Shown in pieces: positions 35,801 to 49,900 of a stretch of 62,000 nucleotides of DNA. Below the pieces are notes generated by a model, which made no database searches, had not been told where the DNA came from, and worked only from the letters and a program-made list of their open reading frames with translations. How positions within the stretch are numbered: position 1 is the first letter of the stretch; each line of letters opens with the position of its first letter. The stretch is from Acanthaster planci. Lineage: Eukaryota > Echinodermata > Asteroidea > Valvatida > Acanthasteridae. A program made the translations under genes and the position numbers. The DNA is taken from NCBI RefSeq assembly GCF_001949145.1, contig NW_019091538.1, positions 243,948-305,947 of the forward strand. The letters are read 5' to 3'.

Positions 35801-36446
35801 CGACTTACACCTTCACTGAGCTTCCCATGCCGAAGCGGAGCTAATTCAAGACAATGCTCCAAAGCATCTCCACCAAATGTCGCTGAGTGCCAAAAAAAGT
35901 GAAACACCACCGAAAAACCGTCTTTTCTAGCGCTCTGATGATACCGAAGACAGCGGCCGATATGAGTCAGTGTCAAAAGTCATCGCTAGACTGGATGACC
36001 CCTGACCTACCACTGATGTGTGATGGATGGATATGAATTAGCCACATGCACAATTAACCAACTACTCACTGCTCCAAACAGAAAGGCGCCCTTTGTCAGT
36101 ATAGAAAGAGATCTAGTGTGAGGGTTACGAAAACAGTTAGATACAAAAAACTGCAGTCACTAAACCACTCAAGAATTTTTTAGCACTTCTTGCTGACAAC
36201 CTTTTTTCTCCTATTTCATAGGCGAAACAAAGTGCCTCCCTTTTCAGTTACCTTCACTATCTTTTTTTTACATCTTTTTTTTCCAAATTTTATTATAAAT
36301 TTTTGTCTCTGGTTGCCAACATCCATTCAGCACACATCAATCCAAAAAATATGAACTCTCCTCTCATCTTTAATTTCCTTCAGTAATAAAAAAAAAAAAA
36401 ATATGATTGAAAAGGAGCAAGAAATCCATGATTCTGGGTTTGCATC

Positions 36447-37978
36447 TTAGGGGACATCTGTGCCCTCCCTGCTCTCAGCATGCATGGTGTCTACGCCTCC
36501 GTTATACGGTGGTCCTGTGTGGGTACCGGGCAGCTCGTATCCGCCCTCGTGATAACTTGACACCACGTCCTCGGAGGCGCCTTGAAAGTCCGTCGGGGCA
36601 GGGCTGAAGTCGCCACCCGGTGACAGCGTTTCCTTGGCATCGCTGAACGCCCCTGGGACATCCTCCTCTGAGCTGCTGGATTCACTGGCCGAGTCCGACA
36701 CGCTCATTTTCGGCCGGCCTTCGCCGGTCCCAAGCCCCTGTTCTTCTTCTTCTCCTTCACCCGTCCTCTCCACGTCCGCCGTGTCGCCCCCGGCCGACGG
36801 CTCCTCGGTGTCGATGGTCAAGCCTCGGCCTCTGCCCTTTCCTGGCATGACACTGCTATCACCGTTGTTTCTCTGGACTCGCTTGGGTTTGGGCTTGCTC
36901 GGGTTTTGGCGCCGATAACCGGGGCCTAGCTCCCCATAAATTTGCTGTTGCTGGAAATCAGAGAACGTAATCACAAACACATGATGGCATCCGTATCGAT
37001 ACAAAATGAAGCTCCTAACTTTAACAAAACCCTGAAAGTCATTAGAATGGTTAGCAGAGGATGCAAGTCTTGTTCAAGGCCCAATTTCACAGTGCTGCTA
37101 AGCACACAATTTTACACTAACAGAGGCCCTGTGTATTTCATGGAGACCGTAAGCAGTAAGCTTAGCAAAAGGCACGCTTACCTCGAGGGAAAAATAAATT
37201 GACAAAACGGAAGTGTCTTTCCGCCTCCAACCATAAGCACAACCAGGCAAGGCACCGCCATGAAATTGTGCTTAAGGTTAACACATTTTTCTGCTATAGT
37301 AAGCACGACTTTTCTGCTAACTGCTAACTATGAAGTGAATTCCATGTCAAGGAAATATTGCAACAGAAAAAAGTACTACTAAAGATAAATTTGGCCCAAC
37401 CTGTATTCATTCATTTCATACAAAATGCCACTGCTAATGCTCAGACATGAGCTTCTGACTTAATTGTCAGGAGATCATGCAAATGGAATGCACCACCGGA
37501 GCACTGACTCACCCTTGCGTCCGGTACGCCCCACATCTGTTGAGGTCCTGGAGGGAAGTATCCATGCATTGCGCCATTGCCATAGCTACCTCGCCCCATC
37601 CCCCCTCGCTGATTTGGCCGACCACCTCTCACCGGTGCGCCCGAAGCTGAATACATGCCACTGGAAGGGTACCGGTTGAAAAAAAGGAAGAATGTGATTC
37701 ATTGACAAAAAAATGACCAAAGACAGCGAATACTGCTAATTTTTACCATTTTCTTACGAGTCTGGCCAATTTTTCTCATCCTGGCCTGAGCAGCTCTTTA
37801 ATCAGATATTGGAATACTGCTTATCCTTGCTGATGTAAATCTTAATCCAATGCAGTTTTCAAAGACTGGGATACCACTTACCCTCTGCCCCTTGATCCAT
37901 CACTTCCAGCCCATTCACCCACAACGACCCCAGCGACCTCCAACCGACCTCCGGGACCAGGAACAGGAGGTCGTTTGC
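36447..37978 (-). CDS. FAM120: FAM120 exons 15-17: RG-rich, acidic, serine-rich tail
   Basis: Residues 843-1091. RG-type motifs recur (GSRGRG, RGGRPNQRGGMGRGSYG, GKGRGRGL), the usual signature of arginine-methylated RNA-binding tails; vertebrate FAM120A also has an RG-rich RNA-binding C-terminus. Exon 15 keeps the family motif GRLEVAGVVVGEWAGS. Exon 17 then becomes acidic and serine-rich (EGEEEEQ, SASESSSSEED), with several casein-kinase-2-like sites, and ends in REGTDVP. The TAA is at 36449-36447. Confidence 0.88.
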
Positions 37979-40900
37979 CTGCACAGACAGAGTGACAGAG
38001 AGAGAGAAATGCACAGTCATCAAAGGAAACAAACTTAAGCAAACAATTTGAACAATTGATGGGTTCCAAATTTGGAATAGGAACACATTTGAGAAGTCGG
38101 GCACTTTGAGCAAGTGCTTGAAACATCACAAACTGACGGCAAGAATCCTTGAAAATATGAAAAAAAAATGAAAATTCATGGGCACATTAACCCTAACCCA
38201 CTGGCTCCTGCACTAGAAAGCACACTGAACCTCACAAAATCCAACAGGTGCATGTACTTGTCTATGTACTTGTACATGCAGGTCACTCTACCAAACCTGA
38301 TAAACTCCAACAGAATGAGCCCGTTGGAGTTTGAGTGATATGGTATGGATGGGTCTATGCAGTATAGGATGACTTGCACTGAATAGTACCAAACCTGACA
38401 AAATCAAGCANNNNNNNNNNNNNNNNNNNNNNNNNNNNNNNNNNNNNNNNNNNNNNNNNNNNNNNNNNNNNNNNNNNNNNNNNNNNNNNNNNNNAGTTAA
38501 TCAGGTACGGTACCAAACCTGCCAAAACTTCACAAAACCTGCTGTTGGAGTATGGCAGCTTTGAGGTAGTTAGGGTTAAGGCACCCTGCAAGAAAGTTTT
38601 AACAGTACACTGGTTCATGGAAACACATGTGAAAGCATCAACGTTGACACTGGTTTTGCAATAACAGGCAAATCAAATCAAAAAAGATTTCATGAGCCAC
38701 CTGAAGCCCCACTTCTATCACAGTAAACTAATAACAAAGCCTCTACGGCTACAACTTCAGGAGAAAAAACAGGGACAAAGACAGCAATGGACAAGCCCTC
38801 ACCTTGCATGCCTCTACCTCGACCCATCTGTGGAGGCATCGGCGGCATGGACGCTCCGGCCGGTCGAAAGTTGTAGTAATACTCCTGGGGTGGGAACTGG
38901 GGAGGGTGACCCATCGGTGGGATGACCGGTCGGGCAAAATCAATGTGGACACCGTCCTGGATGCATTGCCTCATGCGCTCCACCTTACCCACTTGGTCCA
39001 TCTGGGTGGGGGGGGGGAATGAACAACCAAGAAAGGTGTGATCGTCATCACTGTGTCACTGTCAGTCGTCCAAGGTTGTCAGTAATTCATTTCAATGACC
39101 AATGTCACAGCCTGTGAATGGTTAAATGCACTGTAAAAACAGTGGCAAATGTTTTGCCTGACGCACGGGTTCTAGGTAAACTGCAATCAGATTACCAGGC
39201 CATGATTCTCATCTGAGAAAATCTTACTTAAACAACAACTTTAACAGTGTCCACTGGCAATGTCATAATTTGTCAATAAATGCCAATCGAAACGCCAGTG
39301 TAAAACTTGGATGCTAACTGATCAGTGCGGCAGAAGGTTAAACACCAAAGGTCAGCACCAACAAGATTAAAAAGTCAAAGATCATCGTCAACCAGATTAA
39401 AACAAATGTCAGAAGCCAGCACTAACCAGGATAACCAAACCGCCCTCACCTTGCCGTCACACAGGTCTCTCAGGTTGCTACCGCTCATGGCACGGTGTAG
39501 CTTGTACTGGAACAGTTTCCCATCAAAGTACAGCCAGGGGCAGCACAGCTCCCAGGGGATGGGGGCACCGCAGGCGTCGTTAGCCAACAGTGCTGCCTCC
39601 ACGCCGCGCATGAAGATGGCAGCTAACTGTACACCACGGGCAGAGATGCTGGGAACCTGGACCAAACACAAATGGAAAATCACATAAAGGTTACAAAAAC
39701 TCATGAAAAGAGTGCAGAAGTTACAGCCGTTACAATCAACTGGCAAGGAACTGGCATTCACAACATACACTGTTCAGTTCTAGAGACTACTTGGTTATCT
39801 TGGACCAAAAAGGGAAATATTAACAAATAAAGTCCCCTCTTGGAAAGACAAAAAGCTAGGCTGCAGAGTTCATAGGGGGTTAAAAATGCCTTATATATGG
39901 CACACACTAACCGATTTATTGGATGATGAAATAAACGACTGAAATAAAATAACGAATACATTAATTTACAGTCATTAATTTACTGAGAGAGAAAAATTTT
40001 AATTTTAAATTAATTTTAATTCTAATCAAGAAACGTCAATGTAACATGTGAATTTATCCGAGCGAATGACTATCTGACAAGTATTACGAGTGGCAGTTTG
40101 ATGAGCTGACGGATTCAACTGAATACAATCGCTCACCCTGAGTTCCTGTAACGTCTGCGGTTGGTTGAGCGATGGTGAGACACTCTGAGCCAAGAAGGCA
40201 TCTAACTCATGTCTCCTGAGAATAGGAGGACTGAAGTGGAGCATGTACCTACAAAAATCAGAAAAGAAAATCAGAGTTTTCCAAATGCAGCCAAAACAAA
40301 GTTGTTGACTACAACAAATACAAGTATTTGCAGACATTCATATGTTTTAGTTAATCCTTGAATCACCTTCACAAAAATCCATTCATTTGTTTGGAATGCG
40401 TGAGAGATGCTGATCTTATTTTATTAACCTATTTGTTTTTCCACTCAAAAAATCAAACTTTTTCTCTTAAATAAGAAGTCTCAGATTATTGGTTGCTTAG
40501 TATTTTCATTGTTTTTCACTTTACTTAATGAAGTCTTAAAGAAATAAAGTCTTTCATTTCACAATGTCGTTCTTTCTACAATATTACTCTGAAAAAAAAG
40601 CAGTGAACTCAACGTTTTAGGCAGCATACTCTGCATGTTGTCAGAGTACAGAAGAGCGTATCAAAAATGGGCGGAGCACACCAAAAGTGAGCGGACCTTA
40701 CTGCCCATTAACTGACTTCCCAGGTTGTATTATAAACCTCACCAACCAATAAAAAGAGAGATTCCCTGCAAGGTGCTCCAGCAAACAACCCAGCAACTGC
40801 TGTCTTTCTGGGAAACAAAGGAAATGACCTTCAGCCCCAAGCCTACCTAAGGACACAGCACAGTATGATGGCGTGCCTGGGCACATAGGTGGTCTTCAGC

Positions 40901-43900
40901 ATGGCCGGGGAGTCGCTGTACATGCACGACAGGAATGCCCTCAGTCTCATTGTCTTGTCCTCGGGCTCGCGGCCCAGCCAAAGCCGCTGGATAGGCGGTA
41001 CCAGCCACTCCATGGGCGTGGCTTCCACTAGGTCTGGCTTGGGGAGGGTGGACTCCCGACGGATCAGCCACTCCTTCAGGACCACTTTGGGCATTTCTCC
41101 GCTCCCTGGGTTTAGAAGAGAATGGTAGGAAACCATGAGTAGAAACGAAAGCATTGAATTCATATGTTACCTTAGCCAGAATAATTTGTACCATAATATC
41201 AGAATGTGTGCTGAGACATAGAGTAAAACCTTGATAACTTGAAATTCAAGGGAACGAATAAAAATTCGAGTTATCCGGACTTTGAGTTAACGAAAGTCTC
41301 ACAGCCACGGAGCCAATACACCATATACACATACAATGCATGTAGACATAATCATTACAAACTCGCTCCATGGCAGCATCCTTTTGGTGGCTATTTTCTG
41401 TTTTTATTCATTCTCATGGAGCAGTTTTTGCTCATAAATAATTGCTTTCCTAAAATCTTTCATTGTTGTTATCTCAAGAAGTTTTGTTTATACCAATAAA
41501 TAAACAATTCGTCATGTGGAAAAATCTTTGTTTTTTTCGCCGATCACGTTTACAACATCATGTGTGCTGCAGAATTCAGGTTTGCTTTCAAATGGGTTTT
41601 CTTATGACATCACGTACTGTGGTCTCAACACCATTGTAATCAGGCAGTGTTTGGTTCGTCCGCACATTGGTCTTGAGGTAGTAATCAGGCTACCCTGAAA
41701 GCTAGGATTTGTTCCAGTTACAGTGTGGCATGGTTTATGAAGCGTGCTGTGCTACATGCGTACCAAGCAATCGGATCAAGAGTGAAAAGAAAATGTGCAC
41801 TTGGCAGCGATGACTCAGAACAGGGTTTCGTGGTCCCGGGTTTGTACTGTTTGAAGCAATTTGGCAGCAGTTATTCGATCAGCGTCACAAAAACTTTGAC
41901 TTAAAGCGGGATTTTGGCCACTGGTAATTCGGCTCAGGGAACTATTTATGTACACAAACACCTATTCTTTTGGCAGGAACAAAACATCACTTTTGAGACA
42001 AGTGGTCTTTCGACTTATCCGAGTTTCACTTATTGAGGTTTTACGGTAACACTAAATTTGAATCACTGGATGTATCCCATTTCAGATGGAGCAGTGGGTT
42101 CAAACAATGGGGGGAATTTTGACAGCAATTTCTAGCAAGACCTTATCCTGATTGGATTGGATTTGCTGATATGGGTGTTAACCAATTCCTGCCGGGGAGC
42201 CTGGTTTCAGGCGCCGTGTGTTTATACGCGTGGCCGGGGTCTCCGAACTCGGACAAAGGGAACTGGGCCTTGTAACAAAAGACTGTACTCAGAACAAAGG
42301 ACCAGGCTGCTGGGCATTACCAACATTTTTTCACTCTCAATAGTGGAGATAGTCCAGCCTTGTTTTGAAACAATATACCATGGTTTGGGGCACTTAGTGC
42401 GAGCAGATTACCACCGGGGACAAAAGCGCTCCACCACCATAACGATGAGCCACACAGCACAGCTACACGCTAATCTGGCCCCTATTGAAAAGAGGTCAGC
42501 AGCACACAGTGCCAAGTTCGTGAACAAAAGAAAGTTACATAACACCGCACAATCTGGGCTCTGTTTGCAAGGTTGCAGGCCTGGCTGAAATACTCGGGCC
42601 TGAATAGATTTTGTCTGTCAGACTAGAGTGGCCACCAGACAGTAATTCGTGTGGGTGCAAACATCCATTAATTGAAATGATGAATTTTTGAAGAATTTTA
42701 AAAACTGAAAATCTTGGAAAGTCTCGATTATGTGCACTGCATTTTACAAACCACCCGGCAGCAAGTGGTTAAACAAGAGACATTCCGGAAGACGCTTTTA
42801 GGAACCTATATTATAAAGGTGCGAAACTCTTGAGAGGACATTGTGGGAATGGAGCTGATTCTCTGTACAGACAATTTCTTCAGAGGGACATTTCTTTGAA
42901 GTAAACCACAGATAAACTCACACAGGAACAAAGTGTTCAAACCCAGGGAGCCCAGGAGCGGAAGTGACACACTTCGCAATGTCTTCTTGGTTTACGCTCA
43001 GAAATTCCTCCACACAATCTTTCTCAAACGAAAGAGTTTTTTTTTAACAACAATCACTACCAAAGCCAATTGGTGAACAAAAATGAATTCTGCAGCGAGA
43101 TTAGGTAAAGCAAGCACTCACCATTGACCTCCTTCAGATGCTGGCAGCTGAAGAGGATGCCGTAAACCTTCTGACGGATGGGGCGGAAGAGGTGAGTGGA
43201 GAGAGGAAACTCCCCGCTCATCTCATCCTCAAGGGTCACCCCAATCTTGATCTCACCCTGGAAAACGGAAGGGGGACGGGGGTGAAAAATGGCAAAATGA
43301 TGTAAGCACACCAAATGGTCCTCTTCTGGCAGAATTTTTCAAACTCAAAATAACAACAGGAAAATTTAAGCCATCCGATCCCAGCAAGCTCGATGGTCAA
43401 GTGGTTAAAACGTCCGCACTAGTATGCACAATGTCGTGGGTTCAAATTCCACCTGAACGAGCTTGTTATTTTTTTGCAACTCTCGGACCACACTGAGAAT
43501 ACATTTTGAATATCGACAAGACCTAGTCTAAATTAACATCCCTAACACAAAGCAAATGAATTTCACTATCGGTCCAACGCAGCAGAAATTGTCGGACTGC
43601 TGCATACTGCTGGATAATCAGAAGAGTTAGAATTCCATCATTTCTGTCTGATCCCCCTTTCAGGATCCTTACCCATCTCAGAGCTTGAGCAACTTGGGCC
43701 ATCATGGTCCCTGTCTCGTGCCGGTGCTTGGCTATCCTCAGCACCTCGGGAGCCACGAAAGGGAGGGGCGGAGCTTCCACCAGCAGGCAGGGGAGGACAG
43801 GCTGCTCCATCAGCGACGGGATGGAGGAGCGGGAAGTTTGCGTAGTGGAGGAGGTGTCCGATGACTGGGCATCAGTTGGCTGTTTTGAGGATAGACTACT

Positions 43901-46900
43901 GCTGGAGGAAGGTAGCTGGGGGTCCTGGACCATAAGGGAAAATCCGATTATTTTAATGATCAATAGTGGTGCTTGATTTTTTTTATCAAAGCCTTATCAA
44001 CAAATGTTGCCATACTTATCATTAGAGAGATAATGGGGCATGTATTTGACAGCCCGACAGTAGCACAATCTAAAATGTTCATTTTTTGCAATTCCTGTTT
44101 GAATCGCAGTAACACGGACAAGAAAGCACTTTCTCAAGTCAAGCTCTCCAAGATTCTTCAACATCCACAAGGAGATTTTGGGAGGACTTTGCATAATTGA
44201 AGAAGGTAAAGTTTGACTGTTACTTTACATGAGACTTGAAGCACATCACAAAGAATCTGTACAAAGAATCTGAAATTAGTTTCTATGACAGAGAATCGGG
44301 AACATTCCCAAGGAAAAACAAGCCGAGTTAGGGCTAAATAAAACTCACCTGGGGTGTTTTACTACGTGTTGAGGTCTGTGGCCTGTGAAGAAATAAAAAC
44401 ATAGGGCCACAGTCAACACCTGCAGTAATTGACATGAGATCTGACAGAAATGTAATGCAGAGTGGTTTCTGGTGAAAGTCGCAGACTAGCCTGGCTTGTG
44501 CCTACCTCTGTGGACTGCTTGCTTTCCCTTCGGTCCCTTCCCCATCACTAGGGCTATCTTCAATGGTTTCCAAGGTCATATCCGCCATCCTCTTCTCCAG
44601 GTCTTCCTCCATCTGAGCGTGGATGTCATCGGTCAAGGCCTGAAAACAAAACAAGAAAAAGCTGAGCGACTGAGTGACATGTCAAGCCAGGCATCCATGT
44701 GCAGACCTGGCCAAACTGTTATGCATTTGCCATTTTCAATTTGGCAAACTTGTTTGCAGGGATGAGTCAGCCTGAAGGTCAGCTGTCGTGGCCTACCTTT
44801 TCTAGGTCTGACTGCGGTTGCTCAGGTGCCTGGACGACAATCTGTGGGGCTGAAGACTCCTGCTGAAAAGAGCAAAAAAAAGGGGGGGGGGAAATCATAC
44901 CGTGAACATTCAAACTGAACTATCTCTTATTTCACTAGGAACTCTCTTACTAAAACCAGCCCTGTTCAGTATATCATTAGCACATTCTTTGAAACTTAAC
45001 CCTGTAACCTTACAACTTCCAAGTGGCATCAAGCCCTTCTGTGATGTAAGAAAGACTTGGACCTACCTCCCCAACTCGGACACAATCTTTCCAGACTTGT
45101 GGATTTAGAAATGTCTGGGAAGTTTAGGATTAAGTGTTAGATCAAGAGATCAGTTTTAGTAATGTAACACCCTGAATGCTGGGTGCCAAGAGAACAAGAA
45201 AGACTGGATCCTTTGGTACAGTACAAACACTGGGGAGCAGAATTTGTCAACACAACAGAGCCAGACAATTTCAATTTCCAATATAATCATTTCCTCGATT
45301 AAAATAATCCCAATTTCAACCTCTAGAGTAGCATGAAACACTACCTATCGCTTGCAGAAAGTTTGTTAGATTTTATGACCTCAGCCCGGGGTTAATGTAC
45401 CAACAACGTAATCCTCACCTGCACCTGTGTGGTTCGCGTGTTGGCCTGATTCTTGTGAGATACGTTGTTGTGGTGACCGCCAGAGGGATAATGACTGAAC
45501 TTGGGAACTGTCACGTCAGATAAAAACCCAAAATATTACATGGGAATGACAAAAACCCAAAATTTAAATGGCGATACAAACTATGGCAAATTCAAACATG
45601 CACACATAAATTGCACATCAAATCAGACTGAAGTGTTTTGAGTGTTACTTTCACTTTAGAAAAGTCAAAGAACAACTTGCTTGCTCCGCAAACAGAAACA
45701 ACAAATGTAAGAAATACGACAAATAAATCTGCCTTTTCCTTACAAAACCAAGAAATTGTTGAATAGACTGATACGTAGCAACTAGGACATAAATTAAAGC
45801 CAAGATTACATGTCTGAGCTACTACTCTCAGGCTTTAAACAAAGAGGGCAACATAAACTGGATTTTGGTGGTCGTATCAAAATGCTCACTGAGCAAGCCA
45901 AAACACATTGGCTTACACTTAGGAGGCTTGACACAATCCCTCTCCTGAATATTCATTGCACTCACCTTTGCCCCTTGACCTGCCCCAGGCCTCCCGTGTG
46001 CCGTACCAGTAGTACTCCACGCAGGCCTTGAAGCGGCGGATCTTCTCCTCGGTGCGGGAGGTGGAGTTCTTGAAGACGTCGCGGGCCACCACCTCCAGGT
46101 TGCGGGTGTCCGGCAGGTTGCGCACGTACTCACTGACGGTGTTGACGATGACATCCAGGGGTGGCAAAATCAGCTGCTGGGCCCTCAGCTGAGGTAGCAA
46201 GCGGGACAGAGAAATTGGGGGTAGCCAAAAATGAATATTAACTCTATTGTGGAATGCAGACAAAATTCTGTCAAAAGATAACAGGTTTAAACAACTTGAT
46301 CTTTCTAAGAAAGATTTGAAGCAGAGTGTCTGGTTAACTGTTGAAGAGACGACCTCACAAAGCTAAGGAGCAAGAGGGACAAAGAGTTTGGTGTGAGAAA
46401 GGCTGAGAAAATTTGTTTTGCTGTCAAACGCATGATAAACAAATACCTGTTTCTATCCAGGGCCCAATTTCATGGCGATGCTAAGCATATCATTTATGCT
46501 AAAAGGGGCTCTGTGTATTTCATGGAGACATAAGCAGTAAGCACTGCAAAGGGCACGCTTACCTTGAGGGAAAATTTGCTTAACATGACAGAACAACAGA
46601 AATCTCTATGCGCACACAACCCTAAGCACATCCACGACAAGCAACGGCATGAAAAAGAGCTTAAGGTTTACAAATTCTACTGCTGTAGTTAGCAAGTTTC
46701 TGCAAACTGCTAAGCAGCTCCGTGAAATTGGGTCCAGGTGCATGTCTTTCTAGAAATTTTCTCAAACGATGAAATACCTGTCATAATCAATTGCATCAAA
46801 AAACCAATAAGAAGTAAAATCATGCTTTGAGACTAGTTACTGAAGAGGTTTTATCAAACTTCCATTATTGACACAACACCCACTTCCAAGAAATTTTTTA

Positions 46901-49900
46901 AAAAGGCTATAGCTATACCACAGGAAAACACACATTCAAAAGAACCAGGCTTTAATTCCTTTAGCAAGTTATTACAACAGTGCATTAAGGAGTGTACAAA
47001 TGAGAACATTTGCCGCTTACTCTGAGTCCATTGAGGGGGTGATCTGGGCCTAACAGCGACCAGTGGAATAGGGCAAGATCTTCCTCAGTCAAAATGTGAT
47101 TGCCTGGAGAATGAGAAAGGATCCACCGCAATGAGACTACCTGATTCACGCAGTCTGTCGGAAAATCTACAAATGTACGGCGGAAGTCCAAACATTAACT
47201 GGCTCACTGACTGGCAAAGAGTCTAGAAAGAAATCCATCACATTCCCTCAAACTGGAGTTTCGAGCAGTGACACCGTTAAAGTTGCCACAGTCCAGCATA
47301 ATACCAACTTTTGGGGACCATTTACATAACAGGTTTTGCCCTTACCCAATATACATGTATATTAATAAGCACTGTATGCTCAGTGCTTGTCCGAGAGCTT
47401 GCAAAAAAAAACCGACCTCACAAGCTTACTCGGGTGGACAAGTTAAGGACCAGTTTTGAGGACCAGTTAAATTTCTCGGACTCAAAATTTTAACGTCATG
47501 AATTCTCATCCAGTGGTCTAGTCGTTTTTTGGCAACATGTGTAGAGCTGTGAAGTTAATTTGTGGCTACAGTAAAAATTTCTCATTCTGTTGTCTACGCT
47601 AAAAGTTCCTTACTGAAAATACCTCAAGCATGAAAGAGACTCTACCTTGTTTAAGTGAATTCTTCACAAGTGTGTCACTTCCAAGTGTAATCTTTTAATT
47701 AAATTTGTGAAGTCAGGAAAACGTGTCAGAGAAGCAAATCAATCTACCTTCAGCTAACACCAACTGCATAACACAAGTTGTACAGCAAAAACTGTCCACT
47801 GCACTGAAGTGGTCCTTAATGAAAATTGTCGTTTTAAACATGAAATTGGGCAAGAAAATTTGTTCAGATTTAACTTCATGTATGTTGACCCCCAAAACTA
47901 ATTTCGTAACTAAAAGTACACTGTAAAACAAATGCTGTCTGTTTCAATACATTGTTTAAATCATGTCAGACTAAGGCCCTAAGAGTATTTTCAAAAATGA
48001 CATTTTTGCTGTAAGACCTTTTAGCACTGAGCCGACAGTTCCAGCTTCTGGAACTGGAAGCTCTATGGTTTATAAAATTACATTACTGCTGTTAGAATTT
48101 GGGTGTTGGATAAAATGGAATATTTTCCAAAACCAACTTGTCCAATGTTGTCATCCGAGAAAGGATCCTCATCCCTCCACCTTAACAAGAAAGGAGGCAG
48201 CATCATTTCTAAAATGCTTGTGCTTTCATACCCTAACTGTCTTTTCTCAATTACCAAAAAATTTGGACCCTCCACATGTCCCCCATTCCCACACTGGGAG
48301 TGGATGCCCCAGTTTGGGCTGATGCTATAATGATGTGTGCCACTAGTACTGTGCTCAGAGTAACTTTAAAGGACTCAGGGAGCCGGGGGGGGGGTCAATG
48401 TTACACACATGGCCAGGGAATCAAGGTATTACAGAAATCTTCCTTTCCTGAACATGTCTTACCCAGCAAGGCAGCAAGGATGACCAATCTCTCTGGGTGC
48501 AGGTTGAGCGCCTTGGCCACCTCCTCCATCGAATACTGGACTGACAGTAGCTCCCCCTTCTTGGTCAGCTTCATCAGGTGGGAGGAGAAGAGCAAGGGTG
48601 GGTCAAACAGCGCAAACTCCGGCGTCTGGGCCAGGATGCCGTGGCAGCCGTACTGGCGCAGGTAGGTGATGACTTCGCGGGGGTGGTCCTGGGAACTGCA
48701 CAGGGTGGTGACACCGCACTGTCGCATGGCAAGGCGCACGCAGGTATCTGAGATAACAAGACGTTAATATAAAGGACATAATGTAAAAGCTTTCGGTTGT
48801 AAAAGATGCTGCATTTGGCAGGGAAATGCTATCGTCTAATTCTGGTACTTCAAAATCTACAAGCTGTAGTACTTGATGCCCCTTGAAAGTTCTATGTATA
48901 TGTCCAAGTACTGTACCACTGGCTTCCTTCTAAACCGCATTTTGAAGCATTCGAGAAGGTTCTAAGCGGAAATGTGAGGGGTGTATGCGTAAGTGTAAGC
49001 TTCAGTAATGGACAAGTGTTGGGACAACCTTAGCAAAGTAAAAACTGCTACCTTACTGAAATGCTACGGTACCTTAATGAGCAGCAGCATTACTGTCACC
49101 ATGACAATGGTTATCACATGTTCTCTTCTAATGCATGCTTTTGTAAGCATACATAATATGCGCATGCATCAGGTTCTCCTTGCCAATAATTCTTTAACTT
49201 TGTTTACAGTTTGGTCTAGGACAAAGTTGGTTATTTCAAAAATGCATAAATATATGTGCAACAAATTCTGGAAAAAAGAAAACTTGTTTATATGAACGCC
49301 ATAACCCAATCAAAATGTTCTCCTGATATTTTGATTTTAAAAGCTGTCCCGTATCTCGTCATGTGCTTCAGCACTGCAGTCGTATTAATTTCTTCTATCA
49401 ATAACTTTCCTTCAATAAAAGTCATATTGTTTCTCTTGTATTCAGAGCCTGTAATGTCTAATTACGCAGCCCCGATTCATTAGCATTAATTCATTAGGCG
49501 TTAATTACGGCCAATTCCTGCCCTGCTCGGGAACGGCTACGACAACAGAGGAACACTGTCAACAACAATATGCATACCACTGCATAATGTCTTGACCTTC
49601 AGTGGTCACTGCTGTTGGTGACATGTTACAGTTTTTGGTCATGTAGTGTCTTACACGTCCTACATGTACGTGTACATTGTACATGTACTAAGGAATATGT
49701 AGGGCTAAGCTACCAAGGGTGTGTGTAATCAGGGTCCAAATTCTTCCATCTAGCCTGCTGTACAAGAAATTCTTGGATCCGCTCCACTGATGGAGTAATC
49801 CCACATAGCAAGACCAGGCTAGGCAGTCAAGAACTTACTGTAATAGGCAGCCCGAGGGGGTATTTTCTATTTTAAAAGGATTGAAAGCAGCCCCTTGTGC

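Larger units (their letters stand above)
28066..36446 (-). other. Interval between the convergent genes, probably including the FAM120 3' UTR
   Basis: This 8.4-kb AT-rich stretch has no clear exon. On the minus strand AATAAA signals occur at 36294-36289, 32660-32655 (inside a hairpin arm), 31749-31744 and 31300-31291 (two overlapping), so the FAM120 UTR could be 150 bases or several kilobases long. It holds a 63-bp-arm hairpin at 32617-32808 and a weak coding-like minus-strand frame at 31799-31987. Confidence 0.45.

Noticed and set aside
43385-43465. Functional tRNA gene
   Set aside because: Five extra bases break the T-arm/acceptor junction, box B has an extra base, and the following body is shared with other SINE copies.
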